The position numbers and the translations under genes were made by a program. Shown here in pieces: positions 33,956-42,950 of a stretch of DNA of 64,000 nucleotides. The DNA comes from Nonomuraea candida (GTDB taxonomy: Bacteria; Actinomycetota; Actinomycetes; Streptosporangiales; Streptosporangiaceae): contig NZ_JOAG01000044.1 of assembly GCF_000725485.1 (NCBI RefSeq), positions 1 through 64,000 on the forward strand, in the 5' to 3' direction. Each line of letters begins with the position of its first letter. Position 1 is the first letter of the stretch. The notes beneath the pieces are model-generated. The model did no database searches and was not told the DNA's origin. It saw only the letters and a program-made list of their open reading frames with translations.

Positions 33956-35796
33956 CGACCGTGAGCGACGAAGGGGAAAAGACCATGAGGGCAGCGGGCG
34001 CACTGGCGCCGGTCCTGCGGACGGCGCTGCGGCGGACGTTCCGCATCGGGCGGATGTTCGAGGAGGCGGCGCGGCGGCACCCGGCCGCCACGGTCCGGCT
34101 GGACCGGCCGCTGAGCGTGCTCGGCTCCGGGCAGACCGCCTACGGCTACGACGAGCTGGCCGACGTCGTCGACGACCTCGCCGCCCGGCTGCGGGCGGCC
34201 GGCGTGGGACGGGGGGAGCACCTGCCCGTCTACAAGGGCCTGAACTTCGACCTGCCGCTGCTGGCCTGCGCCGCGGCCCGGGCGGGCGCGGTGCCCGTCA
34301 TGCTCTCCCCGGCGCTGGAGCCCGCCGTGGTCCTGACCCTGCTGGCCCGGCTGTCGTCGCCGTGGATCGTCACCGACACGGCGCAGCTCGCCCGGCTGGC
34401 CGGCGAGGGCACGTTCGCGGGCCGGAAGGTCCTCCTCACCGACGGCCCGGCACGCTCCGCCCCACCGGCCGCTCCACCGGCCGCCCCCGACGGCGTCCGG
34501 TCCGAGCCGCCGTCCAGCCCCGACGGCGCCCGGCCCGCGCCGGCGTCCGGTCCCGACCGCACTCGGCCCGAGCCGCCGTCCGGCCTGGACGGCGTCCGCA
34601 TCATCGACCTCGCGGCGCTGGCGGGCGCGCCCCGGCGTCCTCCGATCGACCTGCCGCCCGACCACGCCGCGCTCATCACCCACTCCTCGGGCACCACCGG
34701 CGTGCCCAAGCTGATGGTGCACACCACGCGCACGCTCGCCCACCGCCTGCTTCCCCAGCAGTTGCTGGCCTGGCCGGTCCGGCGCCGCGCGCGGGTGCTG
34801 CTGGCGATGTCGTTCGTGCACTCGCGCTTCTTCAACTCCCTCGGCGTGTTCCTGTCCTACGGCAACCCCCTCGCCGTGATCGGCGAGACGGGCCTGGCCA
34901 CGGTCCGCAGGATGCTCGAGACGGCCAGGCCGGCCGTCGTGGAGACCCACCCGAACAACTTCGTGCTGTGGGAGGACTTCGCGGACGAGATCGGCGGTCC
35001 GCTGTCCGGCGTGCGCTACTACAGCAGCACCTTCGACGCCATCCATCCCGGCACGGTCAAGCGGCTCCTGTCGGCCTCCCGGCACCGCCGCCCGGCCCTG
35101 CTGCAACTGTTCGGCCAGAGCGAGACCGGCCCGCTCACCGGCTGGCTCAACACCAGGCGCAACGTCGAGCGGATGGACGGCCGCTGCATCGGCTACCCGC
35201 TGCCCGGCTTCGTCCGGCTGCGGGTCGTCGACGCCGCCGGCCGGCCCGCGCCCCGCGGCACGATCGGCCGCCTGGAGGTGCGCACCCGCGGCCGGGTCCG
35301 CACCTACCTGGGCGAGGAGGAGCGCTTCCGGTCCCAGCTCAACGGCGGCTGGTGGTACGTCGGCGACATGGGCTGGCGGGACCGGGCCGGCCGCGTCCAC
35401 CTAGCCGACCGCGAGGTGGACAAGATCAGCGACATCGACAGCAACCTCGGACTGGAGGACGTCCTGATGGAGCGCCTGCCCGAGATCTCCGAGCTGGTGA
35501 TCGTGCCGGACCGGTCGGGGCGGCCCACGCCCGTCCTGGCCACCCGCCACGACCGGCCACTCGACCCCGGGCGCTGGGCGGCGGCCGTGGCCGGGCTGCC
35601 CGGCCTGCGCGACCCCGTCCAGTGGCACTTCGCCGACTTCCCGCGCACCTCCACCTGGAAGATCAAGCGGCTGGAGATCCGCGGGCTGCTGGGCACCGAG
35701 CTGGAGCCGGCGCGGGTGCCGCCCGGCCCCCTTCCGATCACCTCTCCCGTTCCGACCACACCATCTGGAGCACAAAATGTCGACAAATCGCTATAA
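33952..35796 (+). CDS. AMP-dependent acyl-CoA synthetase / ligase
   Basis: This is a 614-residue ANL-family enzyme with the nucleotide loop [16 protein letters not shown], an [17 protein letters not shown] switch region and [20 protein letters not shown]. The C-terminal lysine is probably in [10 protein letters not shown]. It activates a carboxylic acid, likely aromatic, as an adenylate and transfers it to CoA or another acceptor. About 45 residues near 175-220 are PDGVR/EPPS repeats (minisatellite). Start candidates are ATG 33952 (overlapping the reductase stop) and ATG 33985, which has a GAAGGGG site. The DUF3050 gene overlaps its end by 20 bp. Confidence 0.85.
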   Translation: MTTVSDEGEKTMRAAGALAPVLRTALRRTFRIGRMFEEAARRHPAATVRLDRPLSVLGSGQTAYGYDELADVVDDLAARLRAAGVGRGEHLPVYKGLNFDLPLLACAAARAGAVPVMLSPALEPAVVLTLLARLSSPWIVTDTAQLARLAGEGTFAGRKVLLTDGPARSAPPAAPPAAPDGVRSEPPSSPDGARPAPASGPDRTRPEPPSGLDGVRIIDLAALAGAPRRPPIDLPPDHAALITHSSGTTGVPKLMVHTTRTLAHRLLPQQLLAWPVRRRARVLLAMSFVHSRFFNSLGVFLSYGNPLAVIGETGLATVRRMLETARPAVVETHPNNFVLWEDFADEIGGPLSGVRYYSSTFDAIHPGTVKRLLSASRHRRPALLQLFGQSETGPLTGWLNTRRNVERMDGRCIGYPLPGFVRLRVVDAAGRPAPRGTIGRLEVRTRGRVRTYLGEEERFRSQLNGGWWYVGDMGWRDRAGRVHLADREVDKISDIDSNLGLEDVLMERLPEISELVIVPDRSGRPTPVLATRHDRPLDPGRWAAAVAGLPGLRDPVQWHFADFPRTSTWKIKRLEIRGLLGTELEPARVPPGPLPITSPVPTTPSGAQNVDKSL

Positions 35797-36574
35797 GTGG
35801 GGCATCTCGCACCCGGGGCTGGACGGGCTCCAGCAGGCCATCGAGCCGATCAGGGACAAGATCCTCGCCCACCCCATGTACACCTCGCTCAACGACCTCG
35901 GCGACGTGGTCACCTTCATGGAGCACCACGTCTTCGCCGTCTGGGACTTCATGTCCCTGCTCAAGAGCCTCCAGCTGCAGCTCACCTGCGTGCGCGTGCC
36001 CTGGGTGCCGGAGGGCCCCGAGACCAGCCGCCGGCTGGTCAACGAGATCGTGCTGGTCGAGGAGAGCGACACCCTGGCCGGCGGTCACATCAGCCACTTC
36101 GAGCTGTACGTCGACGGCATGCGGCAGGCCGGCGCCGACACCACGGCCATCGAGGCGTTCATCGCCCACCTGCGCTCCGGCGGCACCGTACCCGACGGGC
36201 TGGCCGGCGCGCGCGTCCCCCGGCCGGCCGCCGCGTTCGTCACCACCACCTGGCGCATCATCGCCGAGGAGCCGCTGCACTGCCAGGCCGCCGCGTTCGC
36301 GTTCGGCAGGGAGGACCTCATCCCCGAGATGTTCGACCGGGTCATGCGCATGGACCGGCACGCCGGCGCGCTGGGCACGTTCCGCGACTACCTGGAGCGG
36401 CACATCGAGGTCGACGGCGAGCAGCACACCCCGATGGCGATGCAGATGCTCGTCGACCTCTGCGGCGACGACCAGGCCAGGTGGGACGAGTGCGCGCGCA
36501 CGCTGAACACCGCGCTGCAGGCCCGGCACGACCTGTGGGACGCCATCGCGGAGCGCATCGCCGCCCGGCCGTGA
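35777..36574 (+). CDS. DUF3050 protein, haem-oxygenase-like fold (putative diiron oxidase)
   Basis: This 265-residue all-helical protein starts [20 protein letters not shown]. It has a conserved helix [20 protein letters not shown], then [22 protein letters not shown] and a C-terminal [15 protein letters not shown]. The Glu and His residues in those segments are spaced like the ligands of haem-oxygenase-like diiron oxidases, a superfamily that includes N-oxygenases and C-C-bond-cleaving enzymes. DUF3050 proteins themselves are poorly characterised. In this cluster it could oxidise the aryl amine or cleave a side chain. Tight overlap with its neighbours places it in the operon. Confidence 0.82.
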   Translation: MSTNRYKWGISHPGLDGLQQAIEPIRDKILAHPMYTSLNDLGDVVTFMEHHVFAVWDFMSLLKSLQLQLTCVRVPWVPEGPETSRRLVNEIVLVEESDTLAGGHISHFELYVDGMRQAGADTTAIEAFIAHLRSGGTVPDGLAGARVPRPAAAFVTTTWRIIAEEPLHCQAAAFAFGREDLIPEMFDRVMRMDRHAGALGTFRDYLERHIEVDGEQHTPMAMQMLVDLCGDDQARWDECARTLNTALQARHDLWDAIAERIAARP

Positions 36575-36614
36575 AACCCGCTTCCCCGCCCGCCCGTGAA
36601 ACCCGCTTCCCCGC
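36570..36614. repeat. 24-bp direct duplication at the DUF3050 stop
   Basis: CGTGAAACCCGCTTCCCCGCC occurs twice, at 36570-36590 and 36594-36614, each copy containing the gTGA that ends the DUF3050 gene. The duplication separates that stop from the DAHP synthase start, leaving a spare in-frame GTG. Confidence 0.75.
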
Positions 36615-36633
36615 CACGAGAAGGGTGACCTCG

Positions 36634-37806
36634 ATGCCGCTTTCCCGGCCGGTCGCGGCCCCGGCCGTGCCGATGCCCGACTGGTCCGCCGGCGGCGACC
36701 TCGCCGCGGTGGTCGCCGAGCTCGCGCGACGGCCCGCCCTGGTGTCCTTCGCGGCCACCCGCGCCCTGCGCGAGCGGCTCGCCGAGGTCGCCACGGGCGG
36801 CGGGCTCGTCCTGCACGCCGGTGACTGCGCCGAGCTGTTCGCCGAGGTGCTGCCCGGCCTCGTCGCCCGCAAGGCCGCGCAGCTCGCCGAGCTGGCCACG
36901 ATCCTGGCCGGCGTGGCCGGACCCGCCGGAACCGTCGTGGTCGGCCGGATCGCCGGCCAGTTCGCCAAGCCGCGGTCACACCCCACCGAGGCCGCCGCCG
37001 ACGGCACGCGCGTGCCGATCTACATGGGCGACGCGGTGAACGGCCTGGCCGCCACCCCGCACGCCCGCACACCCCGGCCCGGCCGGCTGCTGCTCGCCTA
37101 CGACAAGTCCGCCGAGGTGCTCGCCCACCTGGCCGCCGCGCGCACCCCCCACCCCGTCTTCACCAGCCACGAGGCCCTGCTGCACCCCTACGAGGAGCCG
37201 CTGGTCCGGCCCGCCGGGATCGCCGGCACGGCCTACGCCTCCTCCGCCCACCTGCTGTGGGTGGGCGAGCGCACCCGCCAGGCCGACGGCCCGCACGTGG
37301 CGCTGGCCGCGCGGATCGCCAACCCCGTGGCGGTCAAGCTCGGACCGTCCGCCCGGCCTCAGGACGTCACCGCGCTCGTCGAGGCGCTGGACCCCGGACG
37401 GGAGCCCGGCCGGCTGGCCTTCGTCACCCGGCTCGGGGCCGGCCGCGTGGCCGAGTCGCTGCCCGGGCTGCTGGCCGCCGCCCGCCGGGCCGGCGCCCGG
37501 CCCCTGTGGCTGTGCGATCCGATGCACGGCAACACCGAACGCCACGGCGGATACAAGATCCGCGTCGTCGACCGCGTCGTCGCCGAGGCCCGGTCGTTCG
37601 TCCGGCTCGCCCGCCGCCACGGCGTACGCCCGGCGGGCCTGCACCTGGAGATCACCCCGGACGACGTGGCCGAATGCCTGGACCACGCCGGGCGGCCGCT
37701 GCCCGGTATCGACCCCAGCCGCTACCGGACCGGGTGCGACCCGCGGCTCAACCCGGAGCAGGCGCGGCGGGTTGTCACCGCCTTCGCCCGGGAGCTCGCC
37801 CGATGA
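36634..37806 (+). CDS. 3-deoxy-7-phosphoheptulonate (DAHP) synthase, class II
   Basis: This 390-residue enzyme carries class II DAHP synthase motifs: VLHAGDCAELFAE, GRIAGQFAKPRSHPTE, HEALLHPYEEPLVR, ANPVAVKLGPSA, LWLCDPMHGNTE and LHLEITPDDVAECL. It condenses phosphoenolpyruvate and erythrose 4-phosphate, the first step to chorismate. The short form, without the regulatory N-terminal extension of primary-metabolism enzymes, is typical of secondary clusters such as phenazine. It probably raises chorismate supply for PabAB. ATG 36634 has a GAGAAGGG site; an upstream GTG at 36571 would add a repeat-coded tail. Confidence 0.92.
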   Translation: MPLSRPVAAPAVPMPDWSAGGDLAAVVAELARRPALVSFAATRALRERLAEVATGGGLVLHAGDCAELFAEVLPGLVARKAAQLAELATILAGVAGPAGTVVVGRIAGQFAKPRSHPTEAAADGTRVPIYMGDAVNGLAATPHARTPRPGRLLLAYDKSAEVLAHLAAARTPHPVFTSHEALLHPYEEPLVRPAGIAGTAYASSAHLLWVGERTRQADGPHVALAARIANPVAVKLGPSARPQDVTALVEALDPGREPGRLAFVTRLGAGRVAESLPGLLAAARRAGARPLWLCDPMHGNTERHGGYKIRVVDRVVAEARSFVRLARRHGVRPAGLHLEITPDDVAECLDHAGRPLPGIDPSRYRTGCDPRLNPEQARRVVTAFARELAR

Positions 37807-37852
37807 CCCACCGCCACCCCTCTGACCCATCCGACGCGCAGGAGACCTGCCG

Positions 37853-39217
37853 ATGCCCATCCCCACGATCCGGCCGCTGGTCGCCGGCGAGCCCATGGAC
37901 AGTCACGACCGCTCCGACCTCCTCGGCGTGCACGGCGCCCCCGTGGCGGAGGTGCGCCCGGCCGCGCCGCTGACGGCGGCGCCGGCGGTGGAACGGGTCC
38001 GCGCGGCAGCCGACGGCGTACCGCCCGGCCAGGCGACGCTCTCGCGCGCCGCCGAGATCCTGCTCACCGAGGAGGTGGACGGCCGCTCGCCCGGCGACTA
38101 CCTGACCCGCTGCGCGCTCGCCACCGGCGTGCCCAAGCCCGTCGTCCGCGACGGCCTGCACTACCTGGCCCGGGTGCTCACCGACGTGCGCCGGCACAAC
38201 GCGCTCGACCTGCCGCCGATCCCGGACGTGGACGGCATCGCCACCCGCTGGATCCCCCGGGGCCGGCTCTTCGCGATGCTCACCAACCTCGGCACCCACT
38301 CCGGGGGCAACTCGTTGTGGCTGCGCGCCCTGTCACTCGGCTACAGCGTGATGATCCGCCCGGGACGTTCCGACCCGCTCACGCCGCACCGCCTCATGGG
38401 CGCGCTGCTCGCGGCCGGGGTCGCGCCGGAGAAGCTCACCCTGCTGCCGGGACCGGACCGGCTCGGCCACCTGCTGGTCGAGCGCGCCGACGCCGGAGCC
38501 GTGCAGGGCCCGCCCAAGCTCACCCGCCAGTGGGAGCGACGGCGCGACGTCCGCGTGAACGGCCCCGGCCGCAGCAAGCTCGTCATCGACCACGAGCCCT
38601 CCGCCGCCGAGCTGGACTACCTGCTGGACACCGTGCTCGGCGACGGCGGCGTGCGCTGCGACAACGTCTCGGCCATCCTCACCACCCAGGACCCCGGCGC
38701 GCTCGCCGACACCCTGGCCGAACGGCTCGCGGCGACCCCGGTCCGCCTCGTCACCGACGACCGGGCACGGCTGCCCGCCGTGCCGGCCGAACGCGCCGCC
38801 GTCCTGCGCAAGCACCTGGCCGAGCTGGCCGCCGGCCTGACCGACCACACCGCCCCGCACTACGGCGGCGACCCGCTGGCCGCGCTCGGCGACGGCTCGT
38901 ACGCGGTGCGCCCGGTGGTGCTGTCGGCGCCGAGCTCCGCCCACCCGGCCGTGCACACCGAGCTGACCTCGCCCTTCGTCGTCGTCGCCCCCTGGCGTCC
39001 GGACGAGGGCGTGGCGCCCCTGCGTGACTCCCTGGTCGTGACCGTGCTGGGCGACGACCGCCTGGCCCGCCTGGCCGAGGAGGAGCCCCGCATCGGCCGG
39101 GTGGTCACCGCCCCCGTGCCGCCCTGGGCCACGATGCCCCCCTCCCTGTACGGCGACGGCCTCATGCACATGCTCGCCGTCCGCAAGACGACCGTGATCG
39201 GCGGTGGCCGGAATTGA
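37853..39217 (+). CDS. LuxC / GriC-like acyl reductase (aldehyde dehydrogenase fold)
   Basis: This 454-residue protein resembles the LuxC acyl-CoA reductase group: RLFAMLTNLGTHSGGNSLWL, VMIRPGRSDPLTPHRLM, then GDGGVRCDNVSAILTT with the likely nucleophile Cys in VRCDN, and a C-terminal TELTSPFVVVAPW. It should reduce a thioester or acyl-adenylate to an aldehyde with NADPH. The LuxE-like protein in the same cluster is the natural partner, as in the two-component aryl-acid reductase GriC/GriD. ATG 37853 follows CAGGAGACC. The PabAB gene overlaps its stop. Confidence 0.78.
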   Translation: MPIPTIRPLVAGEPMDSHDRSDLLGVHGAPVAEVRPAAPLTAAPAVERVRAAADGVPPGQATLSRAAEILLTEEVDGRSPGDYLTRCALATGVPKPVVRDGLHYLARVLTDVRRHNALDLPPIPDVDGIATRWIPRGRLFAMLTNLGTHSGGNSLWLRALSLGYSVMIRPGRSDPLTPHRLMGALLAAGVAPEKLTLLPGPDRLGHLLVERADAGAVQGPPKLTRQWERRRDVRVNGPGRSKLVIDHEPSAAELDYLLDTVLGDGGVRCDNVSAILTTQDPGALADTLAERLAATPVRLVTDDRARLPAVPAERAAVLRKHLAELAAGLTDHTAPHYGGDPLAALGDGSYAVRPVVLSAPSSAHPAVHTELTSPFVVVAPWRPDEGVAPLRDSLVVTVLGDDRLARLAEEEPRIGRVVTAPVPPWATMPPSLYGDGLMHMLAVRKTTVIGGGRN

Positions 39218-41394
39218 TCCGCTGCCTGCTCATCGACAACTACGACTCCTACACCTACAACCTGTTCCAGCTGCTGGCGCGGATCAACGGCGCCGACCCC
39301 GTGGTGGTCGCCAACGACGACCCGCGCTGCCTGGAGCTGGCCGCCGAGCTGGACTGCGTGGTCATCTCCCCGGGCCCCGGCGACCCCGGCAATCCGGAGG
39401 ACTTCGGCCGGTGCGCCGACGTGCTGCGGGAGGCGACCGTACCCGTGCTCGGGGTGTGCCTCGGGCACCAGGGGATCGCGGCGGCCGGGGGCGGCGCGGT
39501 CGAGCGGGCCCCGGCCGCCCGGCACGGGCACGTCAGCCGCGTCCGCCACACCGGCGACGAGCTGTTCCACGGCATCCCGCAGGACTTCAGGGGAGTGCGC
39601 TACCACTCGTTGCGGGTGCCCGAGCCGCTGCCCGGCCACCTGGAGGCGACCGCGTGGGCGGAGGACGGCGTGCTCATGGGGCTGCGCCACCGGCACCGGC
39701 CGATCTGGGGGGTGCAGTTCCACCCCGAGTCGGTGCTGACCGAGTACGGGGCGCGGCTGCTGGCGAACTTCCGGCACATCGCCGAACGCCACCACCGCCG
39801 CCCGGCGGCACGGGCCACCGGCCCCCGGCAGTACACCGCGCACCTGCGGTCGGTCCCGCTGCGCGCCGGGAGCGAGGCCGTCTACCACGCGCTCTTCGGC
39901 GGCTCCCGGCACACCATGTGGCTGGACAGCGCCCGGCACGGCCCCGGCCTGGCCAGGTTCTCCTACCTGGCCGAGGCGTCCCCCGCGCACGGCGAGGTGC
40001 TGACCTACCGGGTCGGCGAGGGGGAGGTCGCCATCGAGACGGTCGGCGCCGGCACGCGGCGGGTCACCGGGACCATCCTGGAGGTCCTGGACCGGGAGCT
40101 GCGGCGGCGGACGGTGCACGCGCCGGAGCTGCCGTTCGACTTCACCGGCGGGTTCATCGGCTACCTCGGCTACGAGGTCAAGGCCGACTGCGGCGCCTCG
40201 GCCAAGCACTCCTCCGAGGTGCCGGACGCGGTGTGGATGTTCCCCGACCGGTTCGCGGTCGCCGACCACGCCGACGGCACCCTGCACCTGGTGGCCCTGA
40301 GCGTCGCCACGCGGGAGTCGGAGCGGGCGGCGACCGGCTGGCTGGACCGGGCGGCCACGACCGCGGGCGCGCTCACCCACCCGCCGCGGCCGCCCCGTCC
40401 CGGCCCGGCGGGTGGTTCCGGGGTCATGGGCGGTTCCGGCCTGCGCGCGGTGGCGGAGGCCGGTCTGGTACGCGGCCGCGCGCGCTACCTGGCCGACGTG
40501 CGGCGCTGCCAGGACGAGCTGCTCGCCGGCGAGTCGTACGAGATCTGCCTGACCAACGCGGTGCGCCTGCCGCCCGTCGCGAGCCCGCTGCGCTTCTACG
40601 GCCGGATGCGCGCCCGCAACCCCGCGCCGTACGCGGCCTACCTGTCGGCCGGCGGCGTCCAGGTCGCCTGCTCCTCGCCCGAACGCTTCCTGACGATCGA
40701 CCGGGGCCGCGTCGTGGAGAGCAAGCCGATCAAGGGCACCGCTCCCCGGGGTGGCACCGAGGCCGAGGACGAGCGCCTGCGCACCACGCTGGCCGGCGAC
40801 CCGAAGAGCCGCGCGGAGAACCTCATGATCGTCGACCTGCTCCGCAACGACCTCGGCCGGGTGTGCGAGCCCGGCAGCGTGCACGTGCCCGCCCTGATGC
40901 AGGTCGAGTCGTACCAGACCGTGCACCAGCTCGTCTCGACGATCCGCGGGTCGCTGCGGCCCGGGGCGTCGGCCGTGGACTGCCTGCGCGCGTGCTTCCC
41001 CGGCGGCTCCATGACCGGCGCGCCCAAGCTGCGCACCATGGAGATCATCGACGAGCTGGAGACGGAGGCGCGCGGCCCGTACTCGGGCACGATCGGGTTC
41101 CTGGGCTGCAACGGGACCGCCGACCTGAACATCACGATCAGGACGGCCGTCTTCACCCCCGACGGCGTCAGGATCGGCGCGGGCGGCGCCGTCGTGCTCG
41201 ACTCCGACCCCGTGGCCGAGTACGAGGAGATGCTGCTCAAGGCCTGCGCCCCGCTCCTCGGCCTGGCCGAGGAGACCACCCCGGGCAACCCGGCGACCGG
41301 CGCGCCGCCGGTGGCCGATGGTCCGCTGGAGGCTGACGCGCGATCAGAGGCCGGCGGGCGTGCGGGCGGCGGGCTGCCGGAGGCGGCCCGATGA
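39214..41394 (+). CDS. pabAB: Aminodeoxychorismate synthase, fused PabA-PabB type
   Basis: This is a 726-residue fusion. Residues 1-190 are a glutamine amidotransferase (LLIDNYDSYTYNLFQLL; nucleophile Cys82 in GVCLGHQG; catalytic HPES). Residues about 215-690 are a chorismate-binding domain (YEICLTNAVRLPP, NLMIVDLLRNDLGRV, GGSMTGAPKLRTMEIID). Lys507 in SKPIKGTAPRG marks aminodeoxychorismate synthase, because anthranilate synthases have Ala there. It makes 4-amino-4-deoxychorismate from chorismate and glutamine, which the cluster ADC lyase turns to p-aminobenzoate. The start is TTG with a TTGA overlap onto the previous stop. The C-terminal about 35 residues are low-complexity. Confidence 0.92.
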   Translation: MIRCLLIDNYDSYTYNLFQLLARINGADPVVVANDDPRCLELAAELDCVVISPGPGDPGNPEDFGRCADVLREATVPVLGVCLGHQGIAAAGGGAVERAPAARHGHVSRVRHTGDELFHGIPQDFRGVRYHSLRVPEPLPGHLEATAWAEDGVLMGLRHRHRPIWGVQFHPESVLTEYGARLLANFRHIAERHHRRPAARATGPRQYTAHLRSVPLRAGSEAVYHALFGGSRHTMWLDSARHGPGLARFSYLAEASPAHGEVLTYRVGEGEVAIETVGAGTRRVTGTILEVLDRELRRRTVHAPELPFDFTGGFIGYLGYEVKADCGASAKHSSEVPDAVWMFPDRFAVADHADGTLHLVALSVATRESERAATGWLDRAATTAGALTHPPRPPRPGPAGGSGVMGGSGLRAVAEAGLVRGRARYLADVRRCQDELLAGESYEICLTNAVRLPPVASPLRFYGRMRARNPAPYAAYLSAGGVQVACSSPERFLTIDRGRVVESKPIKGTAPRGGTEAEDERLRTTLAGDPKSRAENLMIVDLLRNDLGRVCEPGSVHVPALMQVESYQTVHQLVSTIRGSLRPGASAVDCLRACFPGGSMTGAPKLRTMEIIDELETEARGPYSGTIGFLGCNGTADLNITIRTAVFTPDGVRIGAGGAVVLDSDPVAEYEEMLLKACAPLLGLAEETTPGNPATGAPPVADGPLEADARSEAGGRAGGGLPEAAR

Positions 41395-42950
41395 ACGTCG
41401 TCCGGCAGATCGAGCGGCTCGCCGAAGCGGGCGGCTGGCTGGGGCGCACCGCGTTCTGGGCCGACGGCGTCCCGCACACGCACGCGGACGTGCACCGGCT
41501 GGCCGCCGTCGCCGCGGCCGGGCTGGCCGCGCGGGGGGTGCGCCGGGGCGACCGCGTGCTGCTCGCGCTCCCCGACGGCATCGGCCTGGTCGCGGCCTTC
41601 CTCGGCGCGGCGCGGATCGGCGCGCCGGCCGTCATCGTCAACCCCGACCTCACGACCTCCGACCACGCCAGGATCGCCGCCGGCTGCACCCCCCACACCA
41701 TCGTCGCCGCCCACCTCGACGCCGGGTGTCGCGTCACTCCCGGGGAGTTGTTCGCTCTGGGGCGGACCCGGCCGGTCCCCGAGCCCCTCGACGTCGGGCC
41801 CGGCGAGCCCCTGTACGTCCAGTACACCTCCGGCACCACCGGCGCGCCCAAGGGCGCGGTGCACACCCACGGGCAGCTCGCCGCCTACCAGCGGTGCGTC
41901 GGCGCGGGCGTGCTGGGCATGCGCGCCGACGACGTGCTGCTGTCGGTGTCGAAGCTGTACTTCGCCTACGGGTTCGGCAACGCGCTGGTCTTCCCGCTGT
42001 TCACCGGGGCGGGCGCGGTGCTGTTCGGGCACCGGCCCAAGCCCGCGGAGGTCGCGGCGGCGATCGGCCGGCACGGGGTCACGCTGCTGTTCTCCGTGCC
42101 CGGGTTCTACGCCAAGCTGCTCGACCACTGCCCGCCGGAGGGGTTCGCCTCGCTGCGCGCCGCGGTGTCGGCGGGCGAACGGCTGCTCCCGGCGCTCGGC
42201 GAGAAGGTGGCCAGGGCCCTGGGGGCGCCGGTGCTGGAGCAGATCGGCGCCACGGAGGCCGGTCACGCGTACTGCGCCAACACCGTCTGGGACAACACCC
42301 CCGGCACCCTCGGCCGGCCGGTGCCGGAATGCGAGCTCCAGCTCCGTGGCCGGGACGGCGGCCCGGTCCCCGACGGCGAGATCGGGGAGCTGTGGGTACG
42401 CAGCCCCATGATCATGCCGGGCTACCTCGGCGCGCCGGACCTGACCGCGAGCGTGCTGGCCGACGGCTGGCTCAACACGCGCGACCAGGTGAGCCGCCGC
42501 CCGGACGGCACGTACGTGCACCACGGCCGCACCGACGACATCGAGGTCGTCGGCGGTATCAACGTGGCGCCGGCCGAGATCGAGGCGGTGCTCGCCCGCC
42601 ATCCCGGCGTCCGCGAGGTGGCCGTGGTGTCCGTGCGCGACCCGGCCGGCGTCACCGCACTCCGCGCGTTCGTGGTGCCCGGCACGCCGGGGGCGGACGG
42701 CGCACGGGTGCCCGGCACGCCCGGGGCGGACGCCGCGCGCGTGCCCGGCACGCCCGGGGCGGACGGCGCGCGGCTGGAGCCGGAGCTGATCGCGCTGGCC
42801 CGCGCACACCTGGCCGCCTTCAAGGTGCCCAAGTCGGTCCGCGTGGTCGCGGAGCTTCCGCGCACGCACACCGGCAAACTCCGCCGCTTCGTCCTGCGTG
42901 AAGGCGCCGAGGCGGCGGGCGGACCGTACAGAAAGGACGTCTCCTCATGA
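41391..42950 (+). CDS. Benzoate-CoA ligase family enzyme
   Basis: This is a 519-residue ANL ligase. The nucleotide loop is YVQYTSGTTGAPKGAVHTHG. SVSKLYFAYGFGNALVFPLF is the benzoate-CoA ligase family signature, and IGATEAGHAYCANTV and GRTDDIEVVGGINV follow. The C-terminal Lys is in RTHTGKLRRFVL. It should activate a benzoate-type acid. About 27 residues (VPGTPGADGAR repeated three times, near 423-460) are coded by a minisatellite in the hinge to the small domain. The gene overlaps PabAB (ATGA) and the propeller gene. Confidence 0.88.
   Translation: MNVVRQIERLAEAGGWLGRTAFWADGVPHTHADVHRLAAVAAAGLAARGVRRGDRVLLALPDGIGLVAAFLGAARIGAPAVIVNPDLTTSDHARIAAGCTPHTIVAAHLDAGCRVTPGELFALGRTRPVPEPLDVGPGEPLYVQYTSGTTGAPKGAVHTHGQLAAYQRCVGAGVLGMRADDVLLSVSKLYFAYGFGNALVFPLFTGAGAVLFGHRPKPAEVAAAIGRHGVTLLFSVPGFYAKLLDHCPPEGFASLRAAVSAGERLLPALGEKVARALGAPVLEQIGATEAGHAYCANTVWDNTPGTLGRPVPECELQLRGRDGGPVPDGEIGELWVRSPMIMPGYLGAPDLTASVLADGWLNTRDQVSRRPDGTYVHHGRTDDIEVVGGINVAPAEIEAVLARHPGVREVAVVSVRDPAGVTALRAFVVPGTPGADGARVPGTPGADAARVPGTPGADGARLEPELIALARAHLAAFKVPKSVRVVAELPRTHTGKLRRFVLREGAEAAGGPYRKDVSS

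Noticed and set aside
36571..36633. GTG 36571 as start of the DAHP synthase
   Set aside because: It would translate the 24-bp duplication as an extra tail; ATG 36634 has a GAGAAGGG site and matches the usual short class II form.
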